DNA of 64,000 bases from Tumebacillus lacus (GCF_026410385.1 NZ_JAPMLT010000018.1:1-64000); one strand, 5' to 3'; positions 44,620 through 56,518 are shown, counted from the first letter of the stretch. A program made the numbers and translations. Notes: generated by a model not told the origin, from the sequence alone.

Positions 44620-44949
44620 ATGGCTAAGGCGAAACTGCATGTGAAGAAGGATGACACCGTCATCATCCTCGCAGGTAAAGATAAAGGCAAGAAAGGCCGC
44701 ATCCTGGCTGCTTTCCCGGCAGAAGGCCGCGTCCTCGTAGAAGGCGTGAACATCGTGAAGCGCCACACCCGTCCGTCCGCTGCGAACCAGCAAGGCGGCA
44801 TCATCGAAAAAGAAGCTCCGGTCCACGTTTCTAACGTAGCGATCGTCGATCCGAAATCCGGCGAACCGACGCGCGTTGGCAAGAAAATCCTGGCCGACGG
44901 CACCAAAGTTCGTTACGCTAAAAAATCTGGCGAAATCCTCGACAAGTAA
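44620..44949 (+). CDS. rplX: Ribosomal protein uL24
   Basis: This 109-residue assembly initiator of 50S has a KOW motif ([18 protein letters not shown]) at about 10-27. GAGGAGGTG precedes the ATG. Confidence 0.97.
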   Translation: MAKAKLHVKKDDTVIILAGKDKGKKGRILAAFPAEGRVLVEGVNIVKRHTRPSAANQQGGIIEKEAPVHVSNVAIVDPKSGEPTRVGKKILADGTKVRYAKKSGEILDK

Positions 44950-44976
44950 CCAGATCGAGAAAGGAGGTAACCTACT

Positions 44977-45522
44977 GTGGCTACTCGTATGCAAGAGTTC
45001 TACAAGAACGAAGTTGTTCCGGCTCTCATGACCAAGTTCAACTATGAGTCCATCATGCAAGTTCCGAAGCTCGAGAAGATCATCATCAACATGGGCCTTG
45101 GCGAAGCTGTCGCCAACCCGAAGATCCTCGACACGGCGGTTGAAGACCTGCGCATCATCGCTGGTCAAAAACCGGTTGTCACTAAAGCGAAGAAGTCGAT
45201 TGCAGGCTTCAAGATTCGTGAAGGCATGCCGATCGGTGCGAAAGTCACCCTCCGCGGTGACCGTATGTACTACTTCCTCGACAAGCTGTTCAACATCTCG
45301 CTCCCGCGCGTTCGTGACTTCCGCGGTATCTCGCCGAAGTCCTTCGACGGCCGTGGCAACTACACCCTCGGTCTGAAAGAACAACTCATCTTCCCGGAGA
45401 TTGAGTACGATAAAGTCGATAAAGTCCGCGGTATGGACATCGTCTTCGTCACCACCGCTAAGTCGGACGAAGAAGCTCGTGAGTTCCTGCGTCTGATGGG
45501 CGCACCGTTCCGTCAAGCATAA
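44977..45522 (+). CDS. rplE: Ribosomal protein uL5
   Basis: This 181-residue protein binds 5S rRNA and contacts P-site tRNA. The block [16 protein letters not shown] and the [17 protein letters not shown] loop are typical. It starts with GTG after AAAGGAGG. Confidence 0.97.
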   Translation: MATRMQEFYKNEVVPALMTKFNYESIMQVPKLEKIIINMGLGEAVANPKILDTAVEDLRIIAGQKPVVTKAKKSIAGFKIREGMPIGAKVTLRGDRMYYFLDKLFNISLPRVRDFRGISPKSFDGRGNYTLGLKEQLIFPEIEYDKVDKVRGMDIVFVTTAKSDEEAREFLRLMGAPFRQA

Positions 45523-45557
45523 TCTTCCGCAAAGATAAACTAAGGAGGTATGGACAA

Positions 45558-45743
45558 GTGGCTCGTAAAGCGATGGTCGTTAAGCAGCAACGCCAGCCCA
45601 AGTTCAGCACCCGCGCGTACACCCGTTGCCGCGTGTGCGGGCGTCCGCACTCGGTTTTGCGGAAGTTCGGCATCTGCCGTATTTGCTTCCGTGAACTGGC
45701 TTACAAAGGTCAACTGCCTGGCGTGAAGAAAGCCAGCTGGTAA
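45558..45743 (+). CDS. rpsN: Ribosomal protein uS14, zinc-binding type
   Basis: This 61-residue 30S head protein is the short form with four cysteines (CRVCGRP and CRICF) for zinc. It starts with GTG after AAGGAGG. The zinc-independent long form was not seen in the window. Confidence 0.96.
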   Translation: MARKAMVVKQQRQPKFSTRAYTRCRVCGRPHSVLRKFGICRICFRELAYKGQLPGVKKASW

Positions 45744-45773
45744 TCGATAGAGCAAGGGAAGGAGGTTCTCCAC

Positions 45774-46172
45774 ATGGTAATGACTGACCCGATTGCTGAT
45801 ATGCTTACCCGTATCCGCAACGCGAACATGGTAGGCCATGAAAAGGTCGAAATTCCGGGTTCCAACCTGAAACGCGCGATCGCTGATATCCTCAAAAACG
45901 AAGGTTTCATCCGCGACGCAGAGTTCATCCCGGACAACAAGCAAGGTGTCATCCGCGTCTTCCTGAAGTACGGTCCGGGCCAAGAACGCGTTATCACCGG
46001 CATCAAGCGCATCTCGAAGCCGGGCCTGCGCGTATACGCGAAATCCACTGAGATCCCGCGCGTACTGGGCGGCCTTGGTATCGCGATCCTGTCTACTTCT
46101 AAAGGCATCGTAACCGACAAAGATGCTCGTCGCGACAAAGTCGGCGGCGAAGTAATCTGCTACGTTTGGTAA
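45774..46172 (+). CDS. rpsH: Ribosomal protein uS8
   Basis: This 132-residue 16S central-domain protein has [15 protein letters not shown] and the C-terminal [14 protein letters not shown]. In E. coli S8 represses the spc operon; that is not tested here. ATG 45774 lies 8 bases after GGAGG. Confidence 0.97.
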   Translation: MVMTDPIADMLTRIRNANMVGHEKVEIPGSNLKRAIADILKNEGFIRDAEFIPDNKQGVIRVFLKYGPGQERVITGIKRISKPGLRVYAKSTEIPRVLGGLGIAILSTSKGIVTDKDARRDKVGGEVICYVW

Positions 46173-46202
46173 TAGAGCTCTACACGAATGGAGGTGTAAA
46201 TT

Positions 46203-46742
46203 GTGTCTCGTATCGGTAGAAAAGTCATCGCGATCCCGGCGGGTGTAGAAATTGCTCAAGAGGGCAATGTTCTCACCGTCAAGGGTCCGAAAGGCTCCCT
46301 GACCCGCGAACTGCACAAGGACATGATCATCAAGATCGAAAACAACGAAATCGTTGTTGAGCGTCCGTCTGATAATAAATTGCACCGTTCCCTTCACGGC
46401 ACCACTCGTTCCGTAGTGAACAACATGGTCGAAGGTGTAACGAAAGGTTTCGAAAAGAACCTGGACCTGGTTGGCGTTGGTTACCGTGCTGCTAAAGCCG
46501 GCAACAAAGTTACCCTGTCCCTCGGTTTCTCCCACCCGGTTGAAATCGTACCGGAAGAAGGCATCGAAATCGATGTCCCGACCCAGACCAAACTGGTTGT
46601 TAAGGGCATCAACAAGGAACGCGTCGGCCAAATCGCTGCTGAAATCCGTTCCCTGCGTGAGCCGGAGCCGTACAAAGGCAAAGGTATCAAGTACGAAAAC
46701 GAAGTCGTCCGCCGCAAGGTTGGTAAGACTGGTAAGAAGTAA
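46203..46742 (+). CDS. rplF: Ribosomal protein uL6
   Basis: This 179-residue protein near the sarcin-ricin loop has two repeated domains and the C-terminal [19 protein letters not shown] signature. It starts with GTG after GGAGGTG. Confidence 0.97.
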   Translation: MSRIGRKVIAIPAGVEIAQEGNVLTVKGPKGSLTRELHKDMIIKIENNEIVVERPSDNKLHRSLHGTTRSVVNNMVEGVTKGFEKNLDLVGVGYRAAKAGNKVTLSLGFSHPVEIVPEEGIEIDVPTQTKLVVKGINKERVGQIAAEIRSLREPEPYKGKGIKYENEVVRRKVGKTGKK

Positions 46743-46783
46743 GAACCCACTAGCCCTCGTGGCATGAAGGGAGTGAAACACCG

Positions 46784-47152
46784 ATGATCACTAAAGGTGA
46801 TAAGAATAAAGCTCGTAAACGTCGTCACTTCCGCGTACGTAAGAAAGTTGAAGGTACGGTTGCACGTCCGCGTCTGAACGTATTCCGCTCCTCCAAGCAC
46901 ATCTACGCGCAAATCATTGACGACACCAACGGCGTAACGATCGCATCCGCTTCCACTGCTGATGCTGAGCTGAAAGGCAACGTAACGCACGGCGGCAACG
47001 TCGACGCAGCTTCGAAAGTCGGCGCACTGGTTGCAAAGCGCGCGATCGAGAAGGGCGTCAAAGAGGTCGTATTCGACCGCGGCGGCTACCTGTACCACGG
47101 CCGCATCCAAGCACTGGCTGACGCAGCACGCGAAGCTGGTCTGGAATTCTAA
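46784..47152 (+). CDS. rplR: Ribosomal protein uL18
   Basis: This 122-residue 5S rRNA-binding protein has a basic N-terminus ([16 protein letters not shown]) and the C-terminal [20 protein letters not shown] signature. Confidence 0.97.
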   Translation: MITKGDKNKARKRRHFRVRKKVEGTVARPRLNVFRSSKHIYAQIIDDTNGVTIASASTADAELKGNVTHGGNVDAASKVGALVAKRAIEKGVKEVVFDRGGYLYHGRIQALADAAREAGLEF

Positions 47153-47176
47153 TCTCTGCAAGAAGGAGGGAAACCC

Positions 47177-47674
47177 ATGCGTATCGATCCCAATACTCTC
47201 GAACTGTCTGAAAAGGTCGTCGCGATCAACCGTGTCGCGAAGGTCGTAAAAGGCGGTCGTCGTTTCAGCTTCTCCGCGCTGGTCATCGTCGGTGACGGCA
47301 ATGGCAACGTTGGCGCAGGTCTCGGCAAAGCTGCCGAAGTACCGGAAGCGATCCGCAAAGGCATCGAAGATGCTAAGAAAAACTTGGTCTACGTTCCGCT
47401 GGTAGGCACCACCGTACCGCACGAAGTGCTCGGTCGTTTCGGTGCTGGCCGCGTTCTGATCAAACCGGCTAAAGAAGGTACCGGTGTTATCGCTGGCGGT
47501 CCGGCTCGTGCGGTTCTCGAACTCGCGGGCGTCAAAGATATCGTCACCAAATCTCTTGGTTCTTCCAACTCGATGAACATGGTAAACGCTACGCTCAACG
47601 GTCTGTCGCGCCTCAAGCGCCCGGAAGACGTTGCGAAGCTGCGTGGTAAATCGCTGGAAGAAATCCTGGGTTAA
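47177..47674 (+). CDS. rpsE: Ribosomal protein uS5
   Basis: This 165-residue protein affects decoding accuracy and mRNA unwinding at the entry site. It has the N-terminal dsRNA-binding-like domain ([19 protein letters not shown]). No deletion is seen in the loop tied to spectinomycin resistance, [12 protein letters not shown]. Confidence 0.97.
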   Translation: MRIDPNTLELSEKVVAINRVAKVVKGGRRFSFSALVIVGDGNGNVGAGLGKAAEVPEAIRKGIEDAKKNLVYVPLVGTTVPHEVLGRFGAGRVLIKPAKEGTGVIAGGPARAVLELAGVKDIVTKSLGSSNSMNMVNATLNGLSRLKRPEDVAKLRGKSLEEILG

Positions 47675-47692
47675 TAAGGAGGGGAACAGACA

Positions 47693-47878
47693 ATGGCAAA
47701 ATTGGAAATCACCCTCGTGAAAAGCCCGATCGGCCGTCCGCAAGATCAGCGCGTCACTGTTACTACCTTGGGTCTGGGCAAGCTCAACTCCAAAGTGGTT
47801 CACAATGACACCCCGCAAATCCGCGGCATGGTCAACAAGGTGTCTCACCTTGTTTCCGTAAAAGAACTCGAAGCGTAA
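47693..47878 (+). CDS. rpmD: Ribosomal protein uL30
   Basis: This 61-residue 50S protein has [15 protein letters not shown] and NTP(Q)[12 protein letters not shown]-type sequence. AAGGAGGGG precedes the ATG. Confidence 0.96.
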   Translation: MAKLEITLVKSPIGRPQDQRVTVTTLGLGKLNSKVVHNDTPQIRGMVNKVSHLVSVKELEA

Positions 47879-47912
47879 GATCGCATTCTATAAATAGAGG
47901 AGGTGCACGGGA

Positions 47913-48356
47913 ATGAAACTGCACGAACTCAAACCGGCTGAAGGTGCGAAGCACGTTCGCAAGCGCCTCGGTCGCGGTATCGGTTCCGGTACCGGCAAGA
48001 CCGCTGGTAAAGGCCACAAAGGTCAAAACGCTCGCTCCGGCGGCGGCGTTCGCCTCGGCTTCGAGGGCGGTCAAACTCCGCTCTTCCGTCGCCTGCCGAA
48101 ACGTGGTTTCTCCAACGCAGTCTTCGCGACTGAATTGGCTGAAATCAACGTTGGCAAGCTGAACAAGTTCGAAGCTGGCACCGTCGTAACCCCGCAGCTT
48201 CTGAAAGAAGCGAAGATCATCAAGTCGTTGAAAGACGGCGTGAAGGTCTTGGGTAGCGGCGAGCTCACTGTTGGTCTTACTGTTCAAGCACAGGCTTTCT
48301 CCAAGTCTGCAATCGAAAAGATTGAAGCTGCTGGCGGTAAGGCTGAGGTGATCTAA
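47913..48356 (+). CDS. rplO: Ribosomal protein uL15
   Basis: This 147-residue late-assembly 50S protein has a long glycine/basic N-terminal extension ([20 protein letters not shown]) and a globular C-terminal domain. The stop overlaps the secY start as TAATG. Confidence 0.97.
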   Translation: MKLHELKPAEGAKHVRKRLGRGIGSGTGKTAGKGHKGQNARSGGGVRLGFEGGQTPLFRRLPKRGFSNAVFATELAEINVGKLNKFEAGTVVTPQLLKEAKIIKSLKDGVKVLGSGELTVGLTVQAQAFSKSAIEKIEAAGGKAEVI

Positions 48357-49642
48357 TGTTTACCACGATCTCGAACATCTGGAAAGTATCGGATTTGCGC
48401 AATCGCATTCTGTTTACCTTGCTGATGATATTGATTTTCCGGATCGGGAGCTTTATCCCGGTCCCGAATGTCAACGCAAAGGTACTCACAGAGCTCGGTT
48501 CGAACCCGATCTTCGGGATGCTCAACACCTTCTCGGGTGGTGCGCTCCAGAACTTCTCGATCTTCGCGATGTCGATCACGCCGTATATCACAGCGTCGAT
48601 CATCGTCCAGCTCCTTGGCATGGGCGTCATTCGTAAGTTTGAGGAGTGGCAGAAGGAAGGGGATGCGGGTCGTAAAAAACTCGCACAGATCACACGTTAC
48701 GGGACCGTTATCCTTGGGATGATTCAGGCTTATGGCCTGTCGGTCACCTTTAACAATACGGCCCCCGGCTTGATTACGGATACGAGTTGGACTGGATACG
48801 TCCTCATCACGGTCACGCTCACCGCCGGTACTGCTTTCTTGATGTGGCTCGGTGAGCAAATCACCGAAAAAGGGATCGGCAACGGGATTTCGATCATCAT
48901 CTTCGCGGGGATTATCGCCGGCGTAGAGAGAGGCGCGCGCACGATCTATGAAACCTGGTTCTATAACCAAGAGAACATCGGTCTTTCGTCGGTTAAGCTC
49001 GCGATCTTGCTCGTCGGCACAGTCCTGCTCATCGCTGCGATCGTCTTCGTACAACAGGGTGTTCGTCGAATTCCTGTTCAGTATGCGAAACGTGTTGTTG
49101 GGCGTAAAATGTACGGTGGTCAATCCTCCCACATTCCGCTCAAAGTTAACGCAGCAGGCGTCATTCCGGTCATCTTTGCTTCTTCTCTGTTGATGTTCCC
49201 GGTTACGGTCGCGCAGTTCCTGCCGGCCAATGCCTTCACCAACTGGATTCAAGCAAATTTGGCATTCGGCGCTCCGCTGTATGTTGGTTTGGAAATCGTC
49301 TTGATCATCTTCTTCACCTACTTCTATACGTTCGTGCAGATCAACCCTGTACAACTGGCAGACGGGATGAAGAAGAACGGCGGGTTCATTCCGGGTATTC
49401 GCCCGGGCAAACCGACCGAACTGTTTATCACCCGCGTGATGAACCGCATCACGCTGTCCGGGGCGCTGTTCTTGGCTGCACTGGCCGCGATGCCGGTACT
49501 TTTCATGAACGCGTCGGGACTGAATATGTACTTCGGCGGCACCGGTCTTCTGATCGTCGTCGGGGTTGCTCTTGAAACGATGAAGCAAGTAGAAAGCCAG
49601 CTCTTGCAGCGTCACTATAAAGGTTTCATCCGAAACCGATAG
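48356..49642 (+). CDS. secY: SecY, preprotein translocase channel
   Basis: This 428-residue integral membrane protein has ten transmembrane helices and forms the Sec channel with SecE (coded at 22379). Family signatures include the plug-proximal ITPYITASIIVQLL and the cytosolic loop with GVRRIPVQYAKR. It is coupled to rplO by a one-base overlap. Confidence 0.97.
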   Translation: MFTTISNIWKVSDLRNRILFTLLMILIFRIGSFIPVPNVNAKVLTELGSNPIFGMLNTFSGGALQNFSIFAMSITPYITASIIVQLLGMGVIRKFEEWQKEGDAGRKKLAQITRYGTVILGMIQAYGLSVTFNNTAPGLITDTSWTGYVLITVTLTAGTAFLMWLGEQITEKGIGNGISIIIFAGIIAGVERGARTIYETWFYNQENIGLSSVKLAILLVGTVLLIAAIVFVQQGVRRIPVQYAKRVVGRKMYGGQSSHIPLKVNAAGVIPVIFASSLLMFPVTVAQFLPANAFTNWIQANLAFGAPLYVGLEIVLIIFFTYFYTFVQINPVQLADGMKKNGGFIPGIRPGKPTELFITRVMNRITLSGALFLAALAAMPVLFMNASGLNMYFGGTGLLIVVGVALETMKQVESQLLQRHYKGFIRNR

Positions 49643-49691
49643 CGTGCCGCCTAGGAGAGGCCTAGTTGTCTCAGAACATTTGGAGGGATGA

Positions 49692-51088
<1,397 letters not shown>

Positions 51089-51098
51089 GGTGATAAAG

Positions 51099-51209
51099 AT
51101 GCCCAGCGCATCGATTGAACCTCGGCTTTGGCAAGTGGCGGAGATCCTCAACAAGTCCTGCAAAATCTTGAAGCTGAAAAGAAGGAGTGAAGCACATGGC
51201 GAAAGATGA
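51099..51209 (+). CDS. Possible 36-residue small protein between map and infA
   Basis: A short frame ([20 protein letters not shown]..., Lys/Arg-rich end) starts 6 bases after AAGGTG and ends inside infA by 14 bases. In other Firmicutes a KOW-domain protein lies here, but this peptide does not look like KOW. I do not recognise it; it may be a remnant or chance. Confidence 0.28.
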   Translation: MPSASIEPRLWQVAEILNKSCKILKLKRRSEAHGER

Positions 51210-51414
51210 CGTCATCGAGGTGGAAGGTAAGGTAATCGAACCCCTTCCGAATGCAATGTTTCGAGTGGAACTGGAGAACGGTCACAAAGTGCTCGCACAT
51301 GTATCTGGCAAGATCAGAATGCACTACATCCGGATTCTACCGGGTGATCGCGTAACCGTTGAGTTGTCTCCGTATGACTTGACGCGTGGTCGCATCACCT
51401 ACCGCTACAAATAA
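51196..51414 (+). CDS. infA: Translation initiation factor IF-1
   Basis: This 72-residue OB-fold protein binds the 30S A site. The start [20 protein letters not shown] and the end [12 protein letters not shown] are universal. GAAGGAG precedes the ATG at 51196. Confidence 0.97.
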   Translation: MAKDDVIEVEGKVIEPLPNAMFRVELENGHKVLAHVSGKIRMHYIRILPGDRVTVELSPYDLTRGRITYRYK

Positions 51415-51428
51415 GGGACTTACGATAG

Positions 51429-51554
<126 letters not shown>

Positions 51555-51622
51555 GCTGCGCATAGCGACGCCTTGATTCTTCCTCATAGAACATCACAAA
51601 CCACCAGGAGGTGTAACAGTTC

Positions 51623-51991
51623 ATGGCACGTATTGCAGGTATCGACTTGCCGCGCGACAAGCGTGTAGAAATCGGCCTGACCTACATCTACGGGATCGGC
51701 CGTGTCACCGCGAACAAAATCATCGCGGAAACCGGCGTAGACAAGGACACTCGCGTCCGCGATCTGACCGAAGATGAAGTCAACAAACTTCGTGAGTTTA
51801 TCGACAAGAACGTCAAGGTTGAGGGTGACCTCCGCCGCGAGATCGCGCTGAACATCAAGCGTCTGATCGAGATCGGTTCTTATCGTGGTATCCGTCACCG
51901 TCGTGGTCTCCCGGTTCGCGGCCAGCGCACCAAGACCAACGCACGCACCCGTAAGGGCCCGCGCCGCACGGTAGCAGGCAAGAAGAAATAA
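51623..51991 (+). CDS. rpsM: Ribosomal protein uS13
   Basis: This 122-residue 30S head protein makes bridges with L5 and contacts P-site tRNA through its basic C-terminal tail ([15 protein letters not shown]). The HTH-like [18 protein letters not shown] segment is conserved. Confidence 0.97.
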   Translation: MARIAGIDLPRDKRVEIGLTYIYGIGRVTANKIIAETGVDKDTRVRDLTEDEVNKLREFIDKNVKVEGDLRREIALNIKRLIEIGSYRGIRHRRGLPVRGQRTKTNARTRKGPRRTVAGKKK

Positions 51992-52010
51992 TAAGGGGGG
52001 AAACTGACAC

Positions 52011-52421
52011 ATGGCAAAAGTAAAGGCACGTGGTAAAGCTGCCGCTACTCGTACCAAACGTCGTGACCGCAAGAACATTGAAGTTGGCGTCGCTCACATC
52101 AAGTCGACGTTCAACAACACGATCGTAACGATCACCGACGTTCAAGGGAACGCAATCTCTTGGGCAACCGCAGGCGGTTCGGGCTTCAAAGGCTCCCGCA
52201 AGTCGACCCCGTTCGCAGCTCAGCTCGCGGCTGAAACCGCAGCAAAAGTTGCAATGGAACACGGCATGAAATCCTGCGAAGTCTTCGTTAAAGGTCCGGG
52301 CGCTGGTCGTGAAGCTGCAATCCGCTCTCTGCAAGCCGCTGGTCTCGAAGTTTCGATGATCAAGGACGTTACTCCGATCCCGCACAACGGTTGCCGTCCG
52401 CCGAAGCGCCGCCGCGTCTAA
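52011..52421 (+). CDS. rpsK: Ribosomal protein uS11
   Basis: This 136-residue 30S platform protein has [15 protein letters not shown] and ends with the universal [13 protein letters not shown]. It precedes rpsD after a 92-base gap that contains an isolated TATAAT (52483) with no matching -35. Confidence 0.97.
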   Translation: MAKVKARGKAAATRTKRRDRKNIEVGVAHIKSTFNNTIVTITDVQGNAISWATAGGSGFKGSRKSTPFAAQLAAETAAKVAMEHGMKSCEVFVKGPGAGREAAIRSLQAAGLEVSMIKDVTPIPHNGCRPPKRRRV

Positions 52422-52513
52422 TCTGACGCTGGCGCTTCGCTCTTCTATGTAATCAGAAGAACGGAAACGTTTAGCAGGACAGTATAATCCTAACAGGAGG
52501 TGTCAATACTAGA

Positions 52514-53140
52514 ATGGCAAGATACACCGGTTCTGTATGCCGACTTTGCCGCCGTGAAGGCGTTAAATTGTATCTGAAAGGCGACCGTTGCTACACGGCA
52601 AAGTGTGCAATCGACCGCCGTGCTTACGCCCCGGGCCAACACGGCCAAGGACGTAAGAAAGTCTCGGAGTACGGCACCCAGTTGCGTGAAAAGCAGAAAG
52701 CTCGCCGCGTTTACGGGGTACTGGAAAAGCAATTCCGCGGCTACTACGAAGAAGCTACCCGCCGCAAAGGCATCACGGGTGAAACGCTGCTTCAGATCCT
52801 CGAAAGCCGACTGGATAACGTCGTGTACCGCGCTGGCTTTGCAGCTTCCCGTCCGGAAGCTCGTCAAATCGTCAAGCATGGTCACATCCTGGTCAATGGC
52901 AAGCGTCTGGACATTCCGTCCTACCAAGCTAAACCGGGCGACGTGATCTCGATCGCAGATGCGTCCCTCGACACTCCGCGCGTTAAAGAACTCGTGGAAT
53001 CTGCTGAATCGAAGGCAGCTCCGGCATGGCTTGAGAGAGACCTGAACACCAAGTCTGCGCGTATTGCACGCGTACCGGCACGTGACGAAATCGACGTTCC
53101 AGTTGCTGAGCAAATGATCGTCGAGCTCTACTCCCGCTAA
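52514..53140 (+). CDS. rpsD: Ribosomal protein uS4
   Basis: This 208-residue 16S assembly initiator has Cys9, Cys12, Cys26 and Cys31 at the N-terminus, the zinc-binding type, and an S4 RNA-binding domain ([20 protein letters not shown]). In B. subtilis rpsD lies elsewhere; here it sits between rpsK and rpoA, as in E. coli. AGGAGGTG precedes the ATG. Confidence 0.97.
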   Translation: MARYTGSVCRLCRREGVKLYLKGDRCYTAKCAIDRRAYAPGQHGQGRKKVSEYGTQLREKQKARRVYGVLEKQFRGYYEEATRRKGITGETLLQILESRLDNVVYRAGFAASRPEARQIVKHGHILVNGKRLDIPSYQAKPGDVISIADASLDTPRVKELVESAESKAAPAWLERDLNTKSARIARVPARDEIDVPVAEQMIVELYSR

Positions 53141-53228
53141 GATTTGAGTGTTCTCGGCAGACTATCACCCTCAGCAAAGCTAGCGTCTCACCGGAATGTT
53201 CGAGTTGTCGAGAAGGAGGGTTACGTGC

Positions 53229-54173
53229 ATGATCGAAATTGAAAAGCCGAGAATCGAGACTGTCGAAATCAACGAGAACGGATCGTATGGGAAATTCGTT
53301 GTGGAGCCGCTGGAGCGTGGTTACGGGACCACCCTCGGAAACTCGCTGCGGCGTATTCTGCTGTCCTCCCTGCCGGGGGCAGCTGCGACCACTGTCAAGA
53401 TTGAAGGGGTCCTCCACGAGTTCTCGACGATTCCGGGCGTTGTGGAAGACACGACCGAGATCATCTTGAATCTCAAACGGCTTTCGCTGAAAATCCATTC
53501 CGACGAGGAAAAGACACTGACGATCGATGCGGAAGGGCCGGGTGTCATCACGGCGGCTGACATTCGCGGCGATTCGGATGTTGACGTCCTCAACCCGGAT
53601 TTGCACATCGCCACTTTGGCGGAAGGCGCGAAGCTCTTCATGGAGATTACGGCGAACCGCGGACGCGGATACGTGCCGGCGGACCGTAATAAGAAAGAAG
53701 ACATGGAGATTGGCATCATCCCGATCGACTCCATCTACACGCCGATCGAACGCGTGAACTATACCGTGGAAAACACCCGCGTCGGCCAGGTGACCAACTA
53801 TGACAAGCTGACCCTTGAAGTCTGGTCGGATGGTTCCATTCGTCCGGATGAAGCGGTAAGCCTTGGTGCGAAGATCTTGAACGAGCACCTCATGTTGTTT
53901 GTGGGTCTGACCGACAAAGTGCGTGACACGGAGATCATGATCGAAAAGGAAGACGACAAGAAAGAGAAAGTCCTCGAGATGACGATCGAGGAACTGGAAC
54001 TTTCCGTCCGCTCCTATAACTGCTTGAAGCGTGCCGGTATCAACACGGTTCAAGAACTCTGCTCTAAAACAGAGGAAGAAATGATGAAGGTCCGGAATCT
54101 CGGACGCAAGTCGCTGGAAGAAGTGCAGGAAAAACTGCAAGAACTCGGCCTCTCGCTCCGGAAAGAAGACTGA
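53229..54173 (+). CDS. rpoA: RpoA, RNA polymerase alpha subunit
   Basis: This 314-residue protein assembles beta and beta'. The N-terminal domain contains [17 protein letters not shown]; an acidic linker (about 235-250) leads to the C-terminal domain with [15 protein letters not shown] and [12 protein letters not shown], which bind UP elements and activators. ATG 53229 follows AAGGAGGG by 8 bases. Confidence 0.98.
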   Translation: MIEIEKPRIETVEINENGSYGKFVVEPLERGYGTTLGNSLRRILLSSLPGAAATTVKIEGVLHEFSTIPGVVEDTTEIILNLKRLSLKIHSDEEKTLTIDAEGPGVITAADIRGDSDVDVLNPDLHIATLAEGAKLFMEITANRGRGYVPADRNKKEDMEIGIIPIDSIYTPIERVNYTVENTRVGQVTNYDKLTLEVWSDGSIRPDEAVSLGAKILNEHLMLFVGLTDKVRDTEIMIEKEDDKKEKVLEMTIEELELSVRSYNCLKRAGINTVQELCSKTEEEMMKVRNLGRKSLEEVQEKLQELGLSLRKED

Positions 54174-54217
54174 TCATAGATACGAAATAACCACCTTTTG
54201 AGAGGGAGGGAAATCAA

Positions 54218-54580
54218 GTGGCATACAGAAAGCTGAACCGTCGCACCGGTAACCGCAAGGCTCTTTTCCGCAGCCAAGTTACCGACCTGTTCATCTACGA
54301 GCGCATCCAAACCACCGAAGCAAAGGCAAAGGAACTGCGTTCCGTAGCTGAAAAACTGATCACCCTGGCGAAGCGTGGCGACCTGCACGCTCGTCGTCAA
54401 GTAGCATCCTTCGTACGTCCGGAGATCGCGGACGCTGAAACCAACCAAGATGCTATCCAAAAGCTCTTCTCCGAGATCGCACCGCGTTACCAAGAGCGTC
54501 AAGGCGGATACACCCGGATCATGAAAATCGGGCCGCGTCGCGGTGACGGCGCGCCGATGGTCTACCTCGAACTGGTTTAA
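54218..54580 (+). CDS. rplQ: Ribosomal protein bL17
   Basis: This 120-residue 50S protein has [18 protein letters not shown] at its start and [20 protein letters not shown] at its end. It starts with GTG after GGGAGGG and closes the alpha operon. Confidence 0.97.
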   Translation: MAYRKLNRRTGNRKALFRSQVTDLFIYERIQTTEAKAKELRSVAEKLITLAKRGDLHARRQVASFVRPEIADAETNQDAIQKLFSEIAPRYQERQGGYTRIMKIGPRRGDGAPMVYLELV

Positions 54581-54605
54581 TCCACTTCGGGAAAGGGCAG
54601 CGCGT

Positions 54606-54645
54606 ACGAGGTTTGCCGGAACGGCCGGCAAGCCTCGTTTGTCTA
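54606..54645 (+). terminator. Terminator after rplQ
   Basis: A 14-bp stem (ACGAGGTTTGCCGG / CCGGCAAGCCTCGT, one G-U) has a 5-base loop and a weak TTGTCT tail. Confidence 0.65.
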
Positions 54646-54687
54646 TGTAACTGTCTGCACTTTCTGCAACAGGGTCGCGGAGGGCAT

Positions 54688-55425
54688 ATGCGAAACATCA
54701 AGCTTACGATCGCTTATGACGGAACTAATTTTCACGGATTTCAAGTGCAGCCGAACCTGCGTACCGTGCAGGGCGTCTTGGAAGAGGTGATCGGGCGTGT
54801 CGCACAGCACCCCGTTTCGATCATCGGTTCGGGACGGACGGATGCTGGGGTCCACGCACGCGCTCAGGTGGTCAATTTCGAAACCGATGTCAGGATCCCG
54901 GTGGAGAAATGGCCGATCGCGCTGAACACGCGACTGCCGGATGATCTGGTGGTGACGGCGGCGGAGGAGATGCCGCCCGACTTCCATTCGCGTTTTTCCG
55001 CGAAGGGGAAGGTCTACCGCTATCAGATCGACCTCAGCGCGTCTCCAAACGTGTTCACGCGTCTCTACGCCTACCATTACCCCTATCCGCTGCGGATCGA
55101 ACCGATGATCGAAGCAGCCCGACATCTCGCCGGACGACATGATTTTACGAGCTTCTGTGCGGCCAACACTCCGGTTGAAAACAAAGTTCGACTCCTCCAT
55201 CATGTCGAGTTGACACGGGAGGACCATCTGTTGACGATCACCTGTCGCGGTGAGGGATTCCTCTACAACATGGTGCGGATCATCGCCGGCACGTTGCTCG
55301 ACGTCGGTCGGGACAGGATCTCCCCGGATGCGATACCGACGATCCTTTCCGCCTGCGATCGCACGCAGGCCGGCGTGACGGCACCTGCGCACGGTCTGAC
55401 GATGTGGGAAGTTTTATACGAGTAG
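54688..55425 (+). CDS. truA: TruA, tRNA pseudouridine synthase
   Basis: This 245-residue enzyme makes pseudouridine at tRNA positions 38-40. The catalytic Asp52 lies in SGRTDAGVHA, and RGEGFLYNMVRII is conserved. ATG 54688 matches the family start (NIKLTIAYDGTNFHGFQ), although GGAGGG is only 3 bases away. B. subtilis has the ECF transporter genes between rplQ and truA; they are absent here. Confidence 0.95.
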   Translation: MRNIKLTIAYDGTNFHGFQVQPNLRTVQGVLEEVIGRVAQHPVSIIGSGRTDAGVHARAQVVNFETDVRIPVEKWPIALNTRLPDDLVVTAAEEMPPDFHSRFSAKGKVYRYQIDLSASPNVFTRLYAYHYPYPLRIEPMIEAARHLAGRHDFTSFCAANTPVENKVRLLHHVELTREDHLLTITCRGEGFLYNMVRIIAGTLLDVGRDRISPDAIPTILSACDRTQAGVTAPAHGLTMWEVLYE

Positions 55426-55431
55426 GCTCCC

Positions 55432-55460
55432 TTGACTTTCCGAAGTTATTGGGGTAAAAT
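55432..55460 (+). promoter_or_regulatory. rplM-rpsI promoter
   Basis: TTGACT (55432-55437) and TAAAAT (55455-55460) are 17 bases apart. Confidence 0.75.
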
Positions 55461-55471
55461 TATTTTTGGTA

Positions 55472-55506
55472 TTTTAGCCGCCCAATCCCACGGGCCCCGG
55501 CCAAAA
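55472..55506 (+). promoter_or_regulatory. Leader hairpin before rplM
   Basis: TTTTAGCCGCCC pairs with GGGCCCCGGCCAAAA (with bulges) directly after the expected transcription start. An L13-type autoregulatory leader is possible at this position, but I cannot confirm the family. Confidence 0.42.
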
Positions 55507-55537
55507 AACCATGAGCATTTCCTAGGAGGGAATTACT

Positions 55538-55972
55538 ATGCGTACGACGTACATGGCGAAACCGAATGCCGTGGAGCGTAAATGGTATATCATCGATGCT
55601 GCAGGTAAAACTGTAGGTCGTCTTGCTTCTGAAGTTGCATCGATCCTGCGTGGCAAGCACAAGCCGGAGTTCACCCCGGGTGTTGACACCGGTGACTTTG
55701 TCATCCTGATCAACGCTGAGAAGGTTGTCTTCACCGGTAAGAAACTGCAAAACAAAATCTACTATCGTCACTCCCTGTATCCGGGCGGTCTGAAAGAAAC
55801 CACTGCTGGTACCATGCTGGCTACCAAGCCGGAGCGCGTTCTCTTCGAAGCTGTTAAAGGCATGCTGCCGAAGAACACGCTGGGCCGCAAGCAGCTGACC
55901 AAGCTGCGCGTATACGCTGGCACCGAACATGGCCATGCAGCACAAAACCCGATCGTCTGGGAAGCAAAGTAA
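55538..55972 (+). CDS. rplM: Ribosomal protein uL13
   Basis: This 144-residue early 50S assembly protein has [20 protein letters not shown] and [19 protein letters not shown] precedes the ATG. It is co-transcribed with rpsI, 20 bases downstream. Confidence 0.97.
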   Translation: MRTTYMAKPNAVERKWYIIDAAGKTVGRLASEVASILRGKHKPEFTPGVDTGDFVILINAEKVVFTGKKLQNKIYYRHSLYPGGLKETTAGTMLATKPERVLFEAVKGMLPKNTLGRKQLTKLRVYAGTEHGHAAQNPIVWEAK

Positions 55973-55992
55973 TAAGGGAGGTTTGAGTTCGA

Positions 55993-56385
55993 ATGGCACA
56001 AGTACAATATTGGGGAACTGGTCGTCGTAAACACTCTGTAGCTCGCGTTCGTCTCGTACCGGGCGACGGTAACGTTGTTATCAACCGCCGTGGCATGGAC
56101 GAGTACTTTGGTCTGGAAACCCTGAAACTGATCGTGAAGCAACCGCTCCTGCTCACCGAAACCGTCGGTAAGTACGACGTTCTCGTTAACGTCAAGGGCG
56201 GCGGCATGTCCGGTCAAGCTGGCGCAATCCGTCACGGTATCTCCCGTGCGTTGCTGAAAGCTGACCCGGAACTGCGTGGCGGTCTGAAGCGCGCTGGCTT
56301 CCTGACCCGTGACCCGCGTATGAAAGAACGTAAGAAATACGGCCTCAAAGCTGCTCGTCGCGCTCCGCAATTCTCGAAGCGTTAA
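55993..56385 (+). CDS. rpsI: Ribosomal protein uS9
   Basis: This 130-residue 30S protein reaches P-site tRNA with its C-terminal tail ending in SKR. The start [19 protein letters not shown] and the [19 protein letters not shown] block are universal. AGGGAGG precedes the ATG. Confidence 0.97.
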   Translation: MAQVQYWGTGRRKHSVARVRLVPGDGNVVINRRGMDEYFGLETLKLIVKQPLLLTETVGKYDVLVNVKGGGMSGQAGAIRHGISRALLKADPELRGGLKRAGFLTRDPRMKERKKYGLKAARRAPQFSKR

Positions 56386-56418
56386 TCAGCAGTTTTCAGC
56401 AGAATATCATCTGCAAAG

Positions 56419-56451
56419 AGAAGGACACCATTTGGTTGTCCTTCTTTTTTT
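56419..56451 (+). terminator. rpsI terminator
   Basis: The stem AGAAGGACA / TGTCCTTCT is followed by seven Ts. Any cwlD start placed before about 56450 would lie in this hairpin. Confidence 0.9.
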
Positions 56452-56518
56452 GTATCTGTTAGCATATGCTTCCTTGGGACAAGATGAGTATGAGGCGCCC
56501 AAGGAGGGACCAGAGGGA

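Noticed and set aside
52483-52488. TATAAT before rpsD as a promoter
   Set aside because: No -35 resembling TTGACA lies 16-18 bases upstream, so it was not called.
56432-56518. Upstream extension of CwlD
   Set aside because: It would start inside the rpsI terminator and precede the AAGGAGGG site; the shorter start fits the family.
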